The notes: a model not told the origin generated them from the sequence alone. Shown: positions 1 through 7,675, counted from the stretch's first letter. The stretch: DNA of 43,845 nucleotides from Pseudomonadota bacterium (GCA_021806605.1 JAJZQY010000009.1:1-43845); one strand, 5' to 3'. Numbers and translations are program-made.

Positions 1-126
1 ATGGTAGCGATAGGCGAGCTTCACCAGGATGGCCTTGGCCGAAAAGCCGACCGCAGCGAGCAGCGCGAAGACTATGCCGAGCGGCGCTTCCCCGTTTCCC
101 AAGCTGTTTCGCGAATTGTTTGCCAT
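1..126 (-). CDS. EamA/DMT-family permease, N-terminal fragment
   Basis: This is the first 42 codons of a gene running off the left edge. Read on the minus strand it starts MANNSRNSLGNG and continues into a hydrophobic helix with the sequence FALLAAVGFSAKAILVKLAY. A first transmembrane helix of this type, rich in small residues and followed by a Lys and an aromatic, is typical of EamA (DMT superfamily) ten-helix drug/metabolite permeases of the inner membrane. An AGGGG ribosome-binding site lies about 7 bases before the ATG. The substrate cannot be told from this fragment. Confidence 0.7.
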   Translation of the reverse strand, partial: MANNSRNSLGNGEAPLGIVFALLAAVGFSAKAILVKLAYRYH

Positions 127-373
127 GTCGGACCCCTGGAATAAAGGCTCATTCGGGTCTTGGGCTGATCAGGCAACGCGGTCGGACCCGCTTTGCCAAG
201 TTGAAAATCAGAACAGAAAGGCGCTGCGGCGGGGGAAAGGTTTACCCGACCACAGTCGTTTGAATGCGCGCGGTGCGCGAAAAAGATGCCGGTTCATGTT
301 TCGGACTATACGGGTTCGGAATGGGCGCGTCAACGGGATCGGCGGCGAGCCGCAAGCCGCCGAGGGGCCGGCC

Positions 374-529
374 TTACTTGACCTTCTTGGCTTCCGCGCG
401 AGGCGGGCGCGAAATGAAAGGCGTGCCGGTCTGCGCAGCCAGCTGGCGCGCCTTCTCGGCTGCGCGCATCAGGGCCTGCGGAACCTTCTGCAGGTCGGGA
501 TCTTTGGAATGAGAGACGGGGGCTTTCAT
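374..529 (-). CDS. Small conserved-type protein downstream of zeta-like kinase
   Basis: A 51-residue protein starting MKAPVSHSKDPDLQKV, with a helical stretch rich in Ala, Lys and Arg (about residues 18-34) and a basic tail. Its ATG lies 4 bases after the stop of the zeta-toxin-like gene, so the two are almost certainly co-transcribed. An alternative ATG at 544 overlaps the end of the upstream gene. I recall similar very small proteins next to zeta-like kinases in Proteobacteria, but have no database match. It could be an antitoxin-like partner, although it is much smaller than the classical epsilon antitoxin and lies after, not before, the kinase. The role is unproven. Confidence 0.55.
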   Translation of the reverse strand: MKAPVSHSKDPDLQKVPQALMRAAEKARQLAAQTGTPFISRPPRAEAKKVK

Positions 530-533
530 GGCA

Positions 534-1055
534 TCAACTTTCATCAAGCAACACAGGTGGCGCACTGGAATTATCGTACAATTGCCAGGCATCCACCAGC
601 AATTTGTAGCGCTCAAGATTGGCGATGCCATGCGCGAAGCGGCGTCGAATGACATTGACCGGAATATTGTGTCCGCCCTGCTTCACGCGAATCGCCACAC
701 GTTCGATCGCCATCTCCGCCTCCGGCAAGGACAGGAAAATCAGCTTCACCGCGTAACCCGATGCGCGCCAGACCGGGATCATCTGCGCGTAGGTCAGGCC
801 GGAAAGCGTCGTCTCGAAAGAAAAGCTCTCGCCGCGCTTCGCATAGTCCGCTATAGTCTCCAGCATCAGCCGCCCGGCCTTGAAAGCTGCAAGCTCCGGC
901 GCGAACGGAGAAAGGCCGGCTGCGATCAGGTCGGCATTCACGAAATTGGGCAGCTCGGCATCCGTCGGCAGGAACTCGCGCGCAAAGGTCGTCTTGCCCG
1001 CGCCGTTCGGCCCGGCGATGATGACGATGCGCTTATTGTTTGTGGCGGTTGTCAT
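534..1055 (-). CDS. Zeta-toxin-like P-loop kinase (AAA_33 type)
   Basis: A 173-residue P-loop protein. The Walker A motif AGPNGAGKTT is at residues 14-23. It is followed by the zeta-family pattern of NADLIAAGLSPF, an Arg/Lys-rich helix and a SFETTLSG segment, the usual substrate-binding region. True zeta toxins phosphorylate UDP-N-acetylglucosamine and so block cell-wall synthesis, but many short chromosomal relatives are uncharacterised kinases. The ribosome-binding site is weak (GAGCAAGC before ATG). The gene is directly preceded by a patch of dispersed repeats, which suggests it sits in an exchanged region. The fold is clear; a toxic function is not shown. Confidence 0.8.
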   Translation of the reverse strand: MTTATNNKRIVIIAGPNGAGKTTFAREFLPTDAELPNFVNADLIAAGLSPFAPELAAFKAGRLMLETIADYAKRGESFSFETTLSGLTYAQMIPVWRASGYAVKLIFLSLPEAEMAIERVAIRVKQGGHNIPVNVIRRRFAHGIANLERYKLLVDAWQLYDNSSAPPVLLDES

Positions 1056-1063
1056 GCTTGCTC

Positions 1064-1262
1064 AGAAAACGTGGTCTGTCCCCAATTGGCCCCAAAAAGA
1101 GAATGTTGTATTGCAAGACCTGACCCCGTGCATTTTTACGTGCATTACATAACCGTGAGCCGGGCCGTGCGCAAGTTCGAAAATGTTGGAATGTAAGACC
1201 TGACCCCGACCCCAAAATCGGACCGGCCCATGCTTGACGCCCAAGACGGTATCTGACCCCGT
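1064..1262 (-). repeat. Decayed dispersed-repeat cluster (RAYT/REP-like ends)
   Basis: Two near-identical 27-base units lie in the same orientation at 1102-1128 and 1182-1208, with 24 of 27 bases equal. Both end in AAGACCTGACCCCG on the plus strand. A third partial TCTGACCCCG is at 1253-1262, and the related word GGTCTGTCCCC is at 1072-1082. On the minus strand these read GGGGTCAGGTCTTGC and GGGGACAGACC. I associate such words with the flanks of REP-associated tyrosine transposase genes in Proteobacteria. No intact transposase is present, so this looks like a deletion remnant or a non-autonomous copy. Confidence 0.5.
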
Positions 1263-1291
1263 CTTCCTCCGGAAGCAGTTCGACCTACATA

Positions 1292-1882
1292 TCAGTGGCC
1301 CAATGGTGTCCTAAGGATCAAGAATTGCATGAGGATAATGAACAAGTATATTGACGCAGAAAATCCCAAAATTACAAAAATACCGAAGAGAACCTTTAGC
1401 CCTTTACTAACAATTGGTTGAGGGTACATTTGAATGGTTTGAGCCACACACTCTGCGCTCCGAACAGTCAAAAGCATAGGTAAATCTCCATTCACTATTA
1501 GAACCTCTATCCCGATAACCTCAGATGGAGCCAAGCTTTCGAAAACAAGAACATATCGATTATCCGTCTCAGTATGCTCAGTAAAATGCCTCGCAGGCCA
1601 GAGATTAAGGCACATAGGTTTCCAATTGAAAACGACTTCAACTTTGGACGCAGAAATCTTACCAGCATTTTGGATCGTATAAGAACATGTTCTTACCGTT
1701 TGGTTGGGCGAGATCAATTGGCCTTCGGGATTATATAAAGGCTCTTGGACAAGGAAGGTGAATTGATGAGGTGAAGCCAACAGCAGCTTTGCTTTTGACT
1801 TAAATACTTGGTTTAGTATCCAAATAATTATGGGAACAACAAAAGAAACAATCTCTTTCCCATAAGATTCAAAAAATGTCAT
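1292..1882 (-). CDS. Orphan membrane protein, two helices, AT-rich gene
   Basis: A 196-residue protein not recognised as a known family. A hydrophobic helix lies at about residues 11-27. It is followed by a roughly 120-residue soluble, beta-rich stretch containing SYTIQNAGKISASKVEVVFN, reminiscent of an immunoglobulin-like or CARDB-like fold. A second strong helix lies near the C-terminus (about residues 164-190). Both ends would sit in the membrane with the middle on one side. The gene is clearly richer in A and T than every neighbour, which points to recent acquisition. It stands alone beside the repeat patch. No function is proposed. Confidence 0.6.
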   Translation of the reverse strand: MTFFESYGKEIVSFVVPIIIWILNQVFKSKAKLLLASPHQFTFLVQEPLYNPEGQLISPNQTVRTCSYTIQNAGKISASKVEVVFNWKPMCLNLWPARHFTEHTETDNRYVLVFESLAPSEVIGIEVLIVNGDLPMLLTVRSAECVAQTIQMYPQPIVSKGLKVLFGIFVILGFSASIYLFIILMQFLILRTPLGH

Positions 1883-2097
1883 CTAGAGCTCCCCGAATTG
1901 CCCCCGCGTATCCGCGGCACTTTAACATCAAAAAGTCTGGAAATATTCACTAGTTTTGTCACTTAGCAGCGCGATACAGATTGCCCGCTTTGGCCGAGAA
2001 TCCGCCAAATCGCAACTGGGCCCGACCGAAGACCAGATTTGCCGGTTCACCCTTCCATGCAGCCTGCTGCCCAGTCGGGACGAACGTCCCTGGTTGG

Positions 2098-3765
2098 CTA
2101 CCGGCTGATCGGCTTGTATCTGAGGCGCCTGGGCTTCGCGCCTTCCACCCCGAGGCGCTTCTTCTTGTCTTCCTCGTATTCCTGGTAGTTGCCGTCGAAG
2201 AATACCCATTTCGAATCCCCTTCCGCCGCGAGGATGTGGGTCGCGATCCTGTCGAGGAACCAGCGGTCGTGCGAGATCACCATCACGCAGCCGGCGAATT
2301 CGAGCAGCGCATCCTCCAGCGCGCGCAACGTTTCGACGTCGAGATCGTTGGAAGGCTCGTCGAGAAGCAGCACGTTCCCGCCAGAAATCAATGTCTTAGC
2401 GAGATGCAGCCTGCCGCGCTCGCCGCCGGAAAGGTTGCCCACGATCTTCTGCTGGTCGGAGCCCTTGAAATTGAAGCGCCCGATGTAGGCGCGCGAAGGC
2501 GTCTCGTACTTTCCCACGGTGAGAATGTCGCGGCCTTCGGATATCTCCTCGAACACGGTCTTGTCTGCGGCGAGCGCATCGCGCGACTGGTCGACATAGG
2601 CGAGCTTCACGGTGGCTCCCCTCTTCACCTCGCCGGAATCGGGGGATTCCTTGCCCGTGATCATCCTGAACAGGGTGGACTTTCCCGCGCCGTTGGGGCC
2701 GATGATGCCGACGATCGCCCCAGGCGGCACCTTGAAGCTGAGGTCGTCGATCAGCAGGCGGTCGTTGTAGGCCTTGGAAACATGGGAGAACTCGATGACT
2801 TCGTTGCCGAGGCGCTCGCCGGCGGGAATGAAGATTTCCTGGGTTTCGTTGCGCTTCTGGTATTCCTGCGAACTCAGCTCCTCGAAGCGGGAAAGCCTCG
2901 CCTTGGATTTGGCCTGGCGCGCCTTGGGATTCTGCCTCACCCATTCCAGCTCCTGCTTCATCGCCTTCATGTGCGCGTCGATCTGCTTGTTCTCGGTCTC
3001 CAGCCGCGCTTCCTTCTGCTCCAGCCAGCTCGAATAATTGCCCTTCCAGGGAATGCCGTGGCCGCGGTCGAGCTCCAGTATCCATTCGGCGGCATTATCG
3101 AGAAAATACCGGTCGTGGGTGACGGCCACCACGGTTCCCGGAAAGCGCGTGAGGAACTGCTCCAGCCATTCGACCGACTCGGCATCCAGATGGTTGGTCG
3201 GCTCATCCAGCAGCAGCATGTCTGGCTTGGAGAGCAGCAGGCGGCAAAGCGCGACGCGGCGCTTCTCCCCCCCGGAAAGATTCTTGATCACCGCATCCCA
3301 GGCGGGAAGCCGCAGGGCATCGGCTGCGACTTCCATCTGCAGCTCCGCATTGTGGCCGTCGGATGCCGAAATGATCGCTTCCAGCCTCGCCTGCTCCGTG
3401 GCGAGCGCATCGAAATCCGCATCGGGTTCGGCATACGCTGCATAGACGGCTTCCAGCTTCTGCTGGGCTTCGAATACTTCTCCCAGTCCCTGCTCGACTG
3501 CCGCTCTCACTGAAATGCCTGGATCGAGTTGGGGCTCCTGGGGAAGATAGCCGATGTTGAGGTTGGGCATGGGGGTGGCTTCCCCCTCGATGTCACGGTC
3601 TATCCCCGCCATGATCTTCAGCAGGGTGGATTTTCCGGAGCCGTTGAGCCCCAGCACGCCGATCTTGGCGCCGGGAAAAAAGCTCAAGGATATGTCCTTG
3701 AGGATCTGACGCTTCGGGGGGACGATCTTGCCCACCCGGTTCATCGTGAAAACGTATTGTGCCAT
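2098..3765 (-). CDS. ettA: Energy-dependent translational throttle protein EttA (ABC-F)
   Basis: A 555-residue ABC-F ATPase, the usual EttA length. The first ATPase domain has Walker A GLNGSGKST (39-47), signature LSGGE (163-167) and Walker B LLLDEPTNHLD (184-194). The second has GPNGAGKST (356-364), a second LSGGE and LLLDEPSNDLD. The helical linker between them (about 240-320) is the P-site tRNA interaction region. There is no membrane domain, so it is a soluble ribosome-bound factor. In E. coli EttA binds the E site and gates the first elongation step according to the ATP/ADP ratio. The gene is monocistronic, divergent from the DUF2934 gene, and intact. Confidence 0.95.
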   Translation of the reverse strand: MAQYVFTMNRVGKIVPPKRQILKDISLSFFPGAKIGVLGLNGSGKSTLLKIMAGIDRDIEGEATPMPNLNIGYLPQEPQLDPGISVRAAVEQGLGEVFEAQQKLEAVYAAYAEPDADFDALATEQARLEAIISASDGHNAELQMEVAADALRLPAWDAVIKNLSGGEKRRVALCRLLLSKPDMLLLDEPTNHLDAESVEWLEQFLTRFPGTVVAVTHDRYFLDNAAEWILELDRGHGIPWKGNYSSWLEQKEARLETENKQIDAHMKAMKQELEWVRQNPKARQAKSKARLSRFEELSSQEYQKRNETQEIFIPAGERLGNEVIEFSHVSKAYNDRLLIDDLSFKVPPGAIVGIIGPNGAGKSTLFRMITGKESPDSGEVKRGATVKLAYVDQSRDALAADKTVFEEISEGRDILTVGKYETPSRAYIGRFNFKGSDQQKIVGNLSGGERGRLHLAKTLISGGNVLLLDEPSNDLDVETLRALEDALLEFAGCVMVISHDRWFLDRIATHILAAEGDSKWVFFDGNYQEYEEDKKKRLGVEGAKPRRLRYKPISR

Positions 3766-3829
3766 GGCCGTTCTTTGAAGATGTCGAATCTCGGAAGCTT
3801 AACCGATGACCGCGCTTTTGGGTAGCGCC

Positions 3830-3857
3830 TTGAATCTCGCCCCCGGTGGTCTATAAA
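3830..3857 (+). promoter_or_regulatory. Sigma70-type promoter for the DUF2934 gene
   Basis: TTGAAT at 3830-3835 and TATAAA at 3852-3857 are separated by 16 bases, about 28 bases before the ATG of the DUF2934 gene. The -35 box has 4 of 6 consensus bases and the -10 box 5 of 6. Predicted only from sequence. Confidence 0.45.
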
Positions 3858-3885
3858 TGGAAAAAGCATTCCTCAAGGAGCCGCC

Positions 3886-4341
3886 ATGCCCAGAACCCAC
3901 TCGCACAGCAAGTCAGCCGAAGAGCGCTTCAGGATGGTCTCGGAAGCCGCCTATTTCCGGGCGGAAAAGCGCGGCTTCGACGGCAATCATGCCATGGAGG
4001 ACTGGATCGAGGCCGAGGAGGAGATCGACCGGGTGCTCCTCGAACCGCGCAGGATGAAGGAAAAGGAAGCCTTCCGGAAAAGGATCGAAGCGCAGCTCGA
4101 CGAATGGGATGCGAGGCTCGCCGATCTCGGGCACAAAGCCAGGGAAGCCGGAAGCGAAATCAGGGCCGACTTCGACGCTCAGGTCGGAGCGCTTGCCGAG
4201 AAGCGGGAAGCCCTGCAATCCGGGCTGCACGAGCTGCTTGCGCATACCGGAAGCACATGGAAGGAGCTGAGGGGCGGAATCGAGAAATCCTGGGATGAAA
4301 TGCGCAAGACGCTCGATCGCATCGCTTCCCGCTTCAAGTAG
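3886..4341 (+). CDS. DUF2934-containing coiled-coil protein
   Basis: A 151-residue, highly charged soluble protein. Residues about 12-48 match the DUF2934 pattern, with AAYFRAEKRGF followed by MEDWIEAEEEID. The rest is a long Glu/Lys/Arg/Ala-rich amphipathic helix, probably a coiled coil, ending in a Trp-containing helix. AAGGAG stands 6 bases before the chosen ATG, and a promoter is visible upstream. DUF2934 proteins are common in Proteobacteria and have no settled function. An imperfect inverted repeat (CAGTTC/GAACTG, 4343-4362) follows the stop but lacks a T-run, so termination there is uncertain. Confidence 0.8.
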   Translation: MPRTHSHSKSAEERFRMVSEAAYFRAEKRGFDGNHAMEDWIEAEEEIDRVLLEPRRMKEKEAFRKRIEAQLDEWDARLADLGHKAREAGSEIRADFDAQVGALAEKREALQSGLHELLAHTGSTWKELRGGIEKSWDEMRKTLDRIASRFK

Positions 4342-4363
4342 GCAGTTCCCAGGAAAGAACTGT

Positions 4364-4540
4364 CTACAACAGCCCGAGCTCCGACTGGAAGGCGAAGTGC
4401 GCGGCGAAATAGGCCTGCAGTCCGGGGCCATTGGACAGCTTCACCCTGGCCCTGCTGCAATGGGCTGCCCCGTCGCCACCGGATGCGGACGCAGGCAGCG
4501 CCGGCAAGGCCAGCAGACAAACCACGAGGAACATTCTCAT
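4364..4540 (-). CDS. Tiny exported peptide downstream of Spy/CpxP-like gene
   Basis: A 58-residue reading frame beginning MRMFLVVCLLALPALPASAS, a convincing Sec signal peptide with probable cleavage after ASA. The mature part is only about 40 residues, with one Cys, and ends in AHFAFQSELGLL. It starts 10 bases after the stop of the Spy/CpxP-like gene, so the two probably share a message. The ribosome-binding site is weak; a second ATG lies two codons later. No family is recognised. The signal peptide and tight spacing are the evidence that it is real. Confidence 0.55.
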   Translation of the reverse strand: MRMFLVVCLLALPALPASASGGDGAAHCSRARVKLSNGPGLQAYFAAHFAFQSELGLL

Positions 4541-4550
4541 GCCATTCCCG

Positions 4551-4979
4551 TCAGGGGCGACGATGCATCATCATGAAATGCCTGTCGGCCGCAGCCTGCT
4601 GCTGCGGCGTCAGCACGCCGTAGAGCCGCTTGAACGCTTCGTCCATGTTCTCGAGGGAGGCAATGCGGCGCTTCATCATCTCGATGCGCCTGTCGAAACG
4701 CTGCGGAGCGGTCTGCGGCATGTCCTGTCTCGCCTCGCGCATGGCTTCGCGCATCTGCTCCATTTCGCCCTTCGCCTTCTGCGCATACTCGCTCCAGGCG
4801 CCTTCCTGGTCGGGCGTGATGCCGAGCGCCTCCTTCATCCTGGCGAGATGCCTGTCCAGATTCGCCTCCGGATTTCTTTCCTGCATTTTCCCGCCCGGAC
4901 CGCAAGGGCCGTAGGCATAAGCCGGAACCGCCAGGCCGATGACGAAGATGGCGAGCAATACCCTGCCGACTTTTTTCAT
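4551..4979 (-). CDS. Spy/CpxP-like periplasmic chaperone or metal-stress protein
   Basis: A 142-residue protein with a clear signal peptide (MKKVGRVLLAIFVIGLAVPAYA, which I read as ending at residue 22). The mature part is all-helical and carries the LTxxQ hallmark of the Spy/CpxP/ZraP group at LTPQQQ (123-128) plus a looser copy near ITPDQ (54-58). Family members are periplasmic chaperones or sensors of envelope and metal stress. The tail is Met/His-rich (FMMMHRR), which could suit metal binding. AGGGAGAG precedes the ATG. It is divergent from dps and leads a two-gene unit with the tiny exported peptide. Confidence 0.85.
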   Translation of the reverse strand: MKKVGRVLLAIFVIGLAVPAYAYGPCGPGGKMQERNPEANLDRHLARMKEALGITPDQEGAWSEYAQKAKGEMEQMREAMREARQDMPQTAPQRFDRRIEMMKRRIASLENMDEAFKRLYGVLTPQQQAAADRHFMMMHRRP

Positions 4980-5014
4980 GATTTCTCTCCCTGTTCAAGA
5001 ATTTTGACCCTTCC

Positions 5015-5049
5015 ATTGAAACGCAGTCATGTAATCGGGATGTTTCAAT
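5015..5049. promoter_or_regulatory. Inverted repeat in the divergent spy-like/dps promoter region
   Basis: ATTGAAAC (5015-5022) and GTTTCAAT (5042-5049) form a perfect 8-base inverted repeat with a 19-base spacer. It lies 35 bases before the Spy-like start and about 90 bases before dps. Position and symmetry suggest an operator for a dimeric regulator; which one is unknown. Confidence 0.4.
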
Positions 5050-5138
5050 ACGGTTAAACTTTGTGACATGGCTTCGGAAGGGGAGTTGTGATAGATTTTG
5101 AGGGTGCGCTGGCATCAACCATAACCGGGAGAAGCATC

Positions 5139-5633
5139 ATGGCAGACAGGAAGAAGGCTGTTTCGAAGATCGACATAGGCATATCCGACAAGACCCGCAA
5201 GGCGATCGCATCCGAGCTTTCCCGCCTGCTCGCGGATACCTACACGCTGTACCTGAAAACCCACAATTTTCACTGGAATGTCACCGGCCCCATGTTCCAG
5301 ACGCTGCACCTGATGTTCATGGATCTCTACAACGAACAGTGGATGGCGGTGGACTTGATCGCAGAACGCATCCGCGCCCTGGGATTTCCCGCGCCGGGCT
5401 CCTACCGCGAGTTCACGGCGCTTTCCTCCATCCAGGAAAGCCATGGCGCGACTGCCGCGAAAGACATGATTCGCCAACTGGTGGATGGCCAGGAAGCCGT
5501 GGTGAGGACTGCGCGAAGCGCTTTTTCGGTCGCCGAGCAGGCCAACGACCAGCCTACCTGCGACCTGCTCACCCAGCGCATGCAGATTCACGAAAAGAAC
5601 GCCTGGATGCTGAGGAGCCTGCTCGAAGAATAG
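5139..5633 (+). CDS. dps: Dps ferritin-like DNA-protection protein
   Basis: A 164-residue Dps-family protein. The ferroxidase ligands found between subunits in Dps dodecamers are all visible: HNFHW (His45), His57, Asp72 and Glu76 in DLIAER. Dps proteins oxidise Fe(II) with hydrogen peroxide, store ferric oxide and shield DNA. The ATG at 5139 is chosen because GGGAGAA precedes it; the 17 codons upstream in frame have no family likeness. The N-terminus is Lys-rich ([10 protein letters not shown]), as in DNA-binding Dps forms. It is divergent from the Spy-like unit, suggesting shared stress control. Confidence 0.93.
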   Translation: MADRKKAVSKIDIGISDKTRKAIASELSRLLADTYTLYLKTHNFHWNVTGPMFQTLHLMFMDLYNEQWMAVDLIAERIRALGFPAPGSYREFTALSSIQESHGATAAKDMIRQLVDGQEAVVRTARSAFSVAEQANDQPTCDLLTQRMQIHEKNAWMLRSLLEE

Positions 5634-5684
5634 CCGCATGAGCCGCCCTTTTTCTGGGGAACCTGGCCCTGCCGAACCGCATCG

Positions 5685-6842
5685 TCAATTTGCCGCGACG
5701 GCAGCTCCCGTCATGAAGTATTCCAGAAGCTCCCCGACGGTCCTGATGGCGCTGCCGAACGGCAAAGGCTCGCTCCCCCTGAAAAAGAGGCCTTTCCTGA
5801 CGTCCCCCTTGAGGGCGGCCGCGAGCTGGGCATCGATGCAGAACTGCCCCGCCCTTGCAATACCGTCCCGCAGCCCGCAATGCAGCAGACAGCCGAGGCC
5901 GGATGCGCAGCGTCCTCTCTCCGCCCTGGCGCAAGCCTGCAGTTTCTTCTCCCGGCCCAGATAATTCTTCAGCCAGGGCGTGATTACCGCGCGTGCGGGA
6001 AGCCCGGCGACGCTCATGAAAGTGACGATCTCTTCGGGCTTCGCTTCCGCAAGGACCTTCTTGAAGTTGGGATGAGCATCTCCTTCAAGCGTCACGGCGA
6101 AAGGCGTGCCGATCTGAACGGCGCTCGCCCCCAGAGCAAGCAGCTCGCGTATCTTCTCGTGGGTGTTGATGCCTCCCGCCGGAATCAGAGGAATGCACTC
6201 GCGCTCGATGCCGAGGACTCTGAGCGACTGGAGCACCTCTTCGATGACCGAAGGGAAATCGAAGCGCGGATCGCCGATTTCCTCCGGCTTCGGCGCGCCC
6301 AGATGCCCGCCGGCATAGCGCGGATGCTCGATCACGACGGCATCCGGCAGCCGGTTCTTGCGCATCCATTTCTTCAGCACCAGGTTCACGCCGCGCGCAT
6401 CAGAAAGGATCGGAATCAGGGCAACTTCGGGAAAATCTTCAGCAAGATCGGGCAAGTCTAGCGGCAACCCGGCTCCCATCACGATCGCCTGAGCCCCGCT
6501 CTCGCATGCCTGCCGCACCAGTGCGGCGTGCTCGGTGACCGCCTTCATGACGTTGACCGCGATCAGCCCGTTTCCACCGGCAAGTGCCAGCGCGGCCCTT
6601 GTTTCGCGGTCCAGCGCGATCAGATTGGCCCTGTCGAGGGCGGATTTGTCCTTTCCGCCGCGGGCCATCAGGTCGGGATGGTGGTGGCGCAAATCGATGC
6701 TGGCAATGGTGCCGATTGCCCCGGAGGCGGCCACCGTTCCGGCAAGGCGGTGCGCAGAGACGCCGACCCCCATTCCCCCCTGCACGATGGGGAGCAGCGC
6801 TTTTCCCTTCAGATGCAGCGAAGGCAGAACGTATTGGCTCAT
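5685..6842 (-). CDS. Nitronate monooxygenase (2-nitropropane dioxygenase type)
   Basis: A 385-residue FMN-dependent TIM-barrel protein. Visible family marks are IVQGGMGVGVS near the N-terminus, IPAGGI and the phosphate-binding region with ALGASAVQIGTPF. The C-terminal part has a Cys-rich segment (CARAERGRC then GLGCLLHCGLRDG) followed by GQFCIDAQLAAAL, seen in the longer members of the family. Nitronate monooxygenases oxidise propionate-3-nitronate and similar toxins; the physiological substrate is unknown for most. AGGAGT stands before the ATG. The promoter region carries an FNR-type site at the spacing of an activated promoter, so it may be induced at low oxygen. Confidence 0.9.
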   Translation of the reverse strand: MSQYVLPSLHLKGKALLPIVQGGMGVGVSAHRLAGTVAASGAIGTIASIDLRHHHPDLMARGGKDKSALDRANLIALDRETRAALALAGGNGLIAVNVMKAVTEHAALVRQACESGAQAIVMGAGLPLDLPDLAEDFPEVALIPILSDARGVNLVLKKWMRKNRLPDAVVIEHPRYAGGHLGAPKPEEIGDPRFDFPSVIEEVLQSLRVLGIERECIPLIPAGGINTHEKIRELLALGASAVQIGTPFAVTLEGDAHPNFKKVLAEAKPEEIVTFMSVAGLPARAVITPWLKNYLGREKKLQACARAERGRCASGLGCLLHCGLRDGIARAGQFCIDAQLAAALKGDVRKGLFFRGSEPLPFGSAIRTVGELLEYFMTGAAVAAN

Positions 6843-6883
6843 GCTGTACTCCTGGAATCTTCATCATGAAAAGCTGATATGCC

Positions 6884-6925
6884 AGCATAGATCGGACAGA
6901 ATCCTCCCGTCTTGATCCAGATCAA
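6884..6925 (-). promoter_or_regulatory. FNR/ANR-type site with class II spacing for the nitronate monooxygenase gene
   Basis: TTGATCCAGATCAA at 6912-6925 has both perfect half-sites of the FNR/ANR consensus TTGAT-N4-ATCAA. On the minus strand a -10-like TATGCT lies at 6889-6884. If that is used, transcription starts near 6877 and the site is centred at about -41.5, the classic position of an FNR-activated promoter. The ATG follows at 6842. Confidence 0.6.
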
Positions 6926-6971
6926 GCCAGCTCCCTTTTCATGTCGAACGATCTAATCTCGGCAGGGATTT

Positions 6972-7000
6972 TTGACATTGCATCATGCTGCGTCTAGTAT
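6972..7000 (+). promoter_or_regulatory. Sigma70 promoter for the HD-GYP gene
   Basis: TTGACA (6972-6977), exactly consensus, is followed after 17 bases by TAGTAT (6995-7000). The predicted start near 7007 lies downstream of the first in-frame ATG at 6985, so that ATG cannot be the start if this promoter is used; the ATG at 7054 is preferred. Confidence 0.65.
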
Positions 7001-7053
7001 TCTTTGATGGATTGCGCGATAGCGGCGACGCCGCATTCCCTGGAAAAACCGGC

Positions 7054-7656
7054 ATGGAATCAAAAGGCGGCATTTACGCTGCGCTGTACAAATACACGAA
7101 GGCCTTGTCGGTTGCCCTGGGCTACCGCGACCTTCTGACGCGGCTCCACTCCGAGCGCGTGCATGGCCTGTCGGTAGCGATCGGAAAGCGATGCGGCCTG
7201 GACAAACATGAACTCGAAGCGCTGCGAATCAGCTCATCGTTTCACGACATTGGCAAGATCGGCATACCGGACCGTATCCTGCTGAAGCCCGGGCAATTCG
7301 ACGAAGACGAATGGTCGGTGATGAAGCAGCATTCCGAAATCGGCGAGAAAATCATGCTCGCGACCGAACTCGAAGACTCGATCCAGCCGGCTCAGGCAAT
7401 CCGTCATCACCACGAGCATTACGACGGGCGGGGTTACCCTGACGGCCTTTCAGGGGAAAGCATTCCGGTCTGCTCGCGCATCATCTCCATCGCGGACAGC
7501 TACGATGCAATGGCCGTGACTAGATCGTACCATCCGGCAAGAAGCCACGCGGAAATCATGTCCATCATGCACGAAGAGACCGCAAGGAAATTCGATCCGC
7601 ACCTGATGCGCATCTTTTCCGAAGTCATCCCTGGAAGCCAGTTCAAGGTTGCCTGA
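7054..7656 (+). CDS. Stand-alone HD-GYP c-di-GMP phosphodiesterase
   Basis: A 200-residue protein that is essentially a bare HD-GYP domain. The metal-binding HD is His64-Asp65 in SSFHDIGKIGIPD. HHHEHYDGRGYPDGL supplies further ligands and the GYP triad (127-129). Such enzymes hydrolyse c-di-GMP to pGpG or GMP. No sensor domain is present; the first 30 residues form a short helix. The start at 7054 follows from the promoter position, although its ribosome-binding site is weak. The end is 19 bases from the end of the convergent AAA ATPase gene. Two cyclase genes in this window could supply its substrate. Confidence 0.88.
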   Translation: MESKGGIYAALYKYTKALSVALGYRDLLTRLHSERVHGLSVAIGKRCGLDKHELEALRISSSFHDIGKIGIPDRILLKPGQFDEDEWSVMKQHSEIGEKIMLATELEDSIQPAQAIRHHHEHYDGRGYPDGLSGESIPVCSRIISIADSYDAMAVTRSYHPARSHAEIMSIMHEETARKFDPHLMRIFSEVIPGSQFKVA

Positions 7657-7675
7657 GAGGCCTTCAGCGGTTTCC

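Noticed and set aside
29-652. 207-codon plus-strand frame at the left edge
   Set aside because: Antisense to the EamA fragment and the zeta-partner gene, both with better evidence.
2077-2090. GGGACGAACGTCCC palindrome after ettA as a terminator
   Set aside because: Loop too short and no T-run on either strand.
1981-3513. 510-codon plus-strand open frame antisense to ettA
   Set aside because: Shadow of a well-supported ABC-F gene; no ribosome-binding site or domain.
6985-7053. Upstream ATG for the HD-GYP gene
   Set aside because: It lies inside the predicted promoter spacer, so it would not be in the message; no ribosome-binding site.
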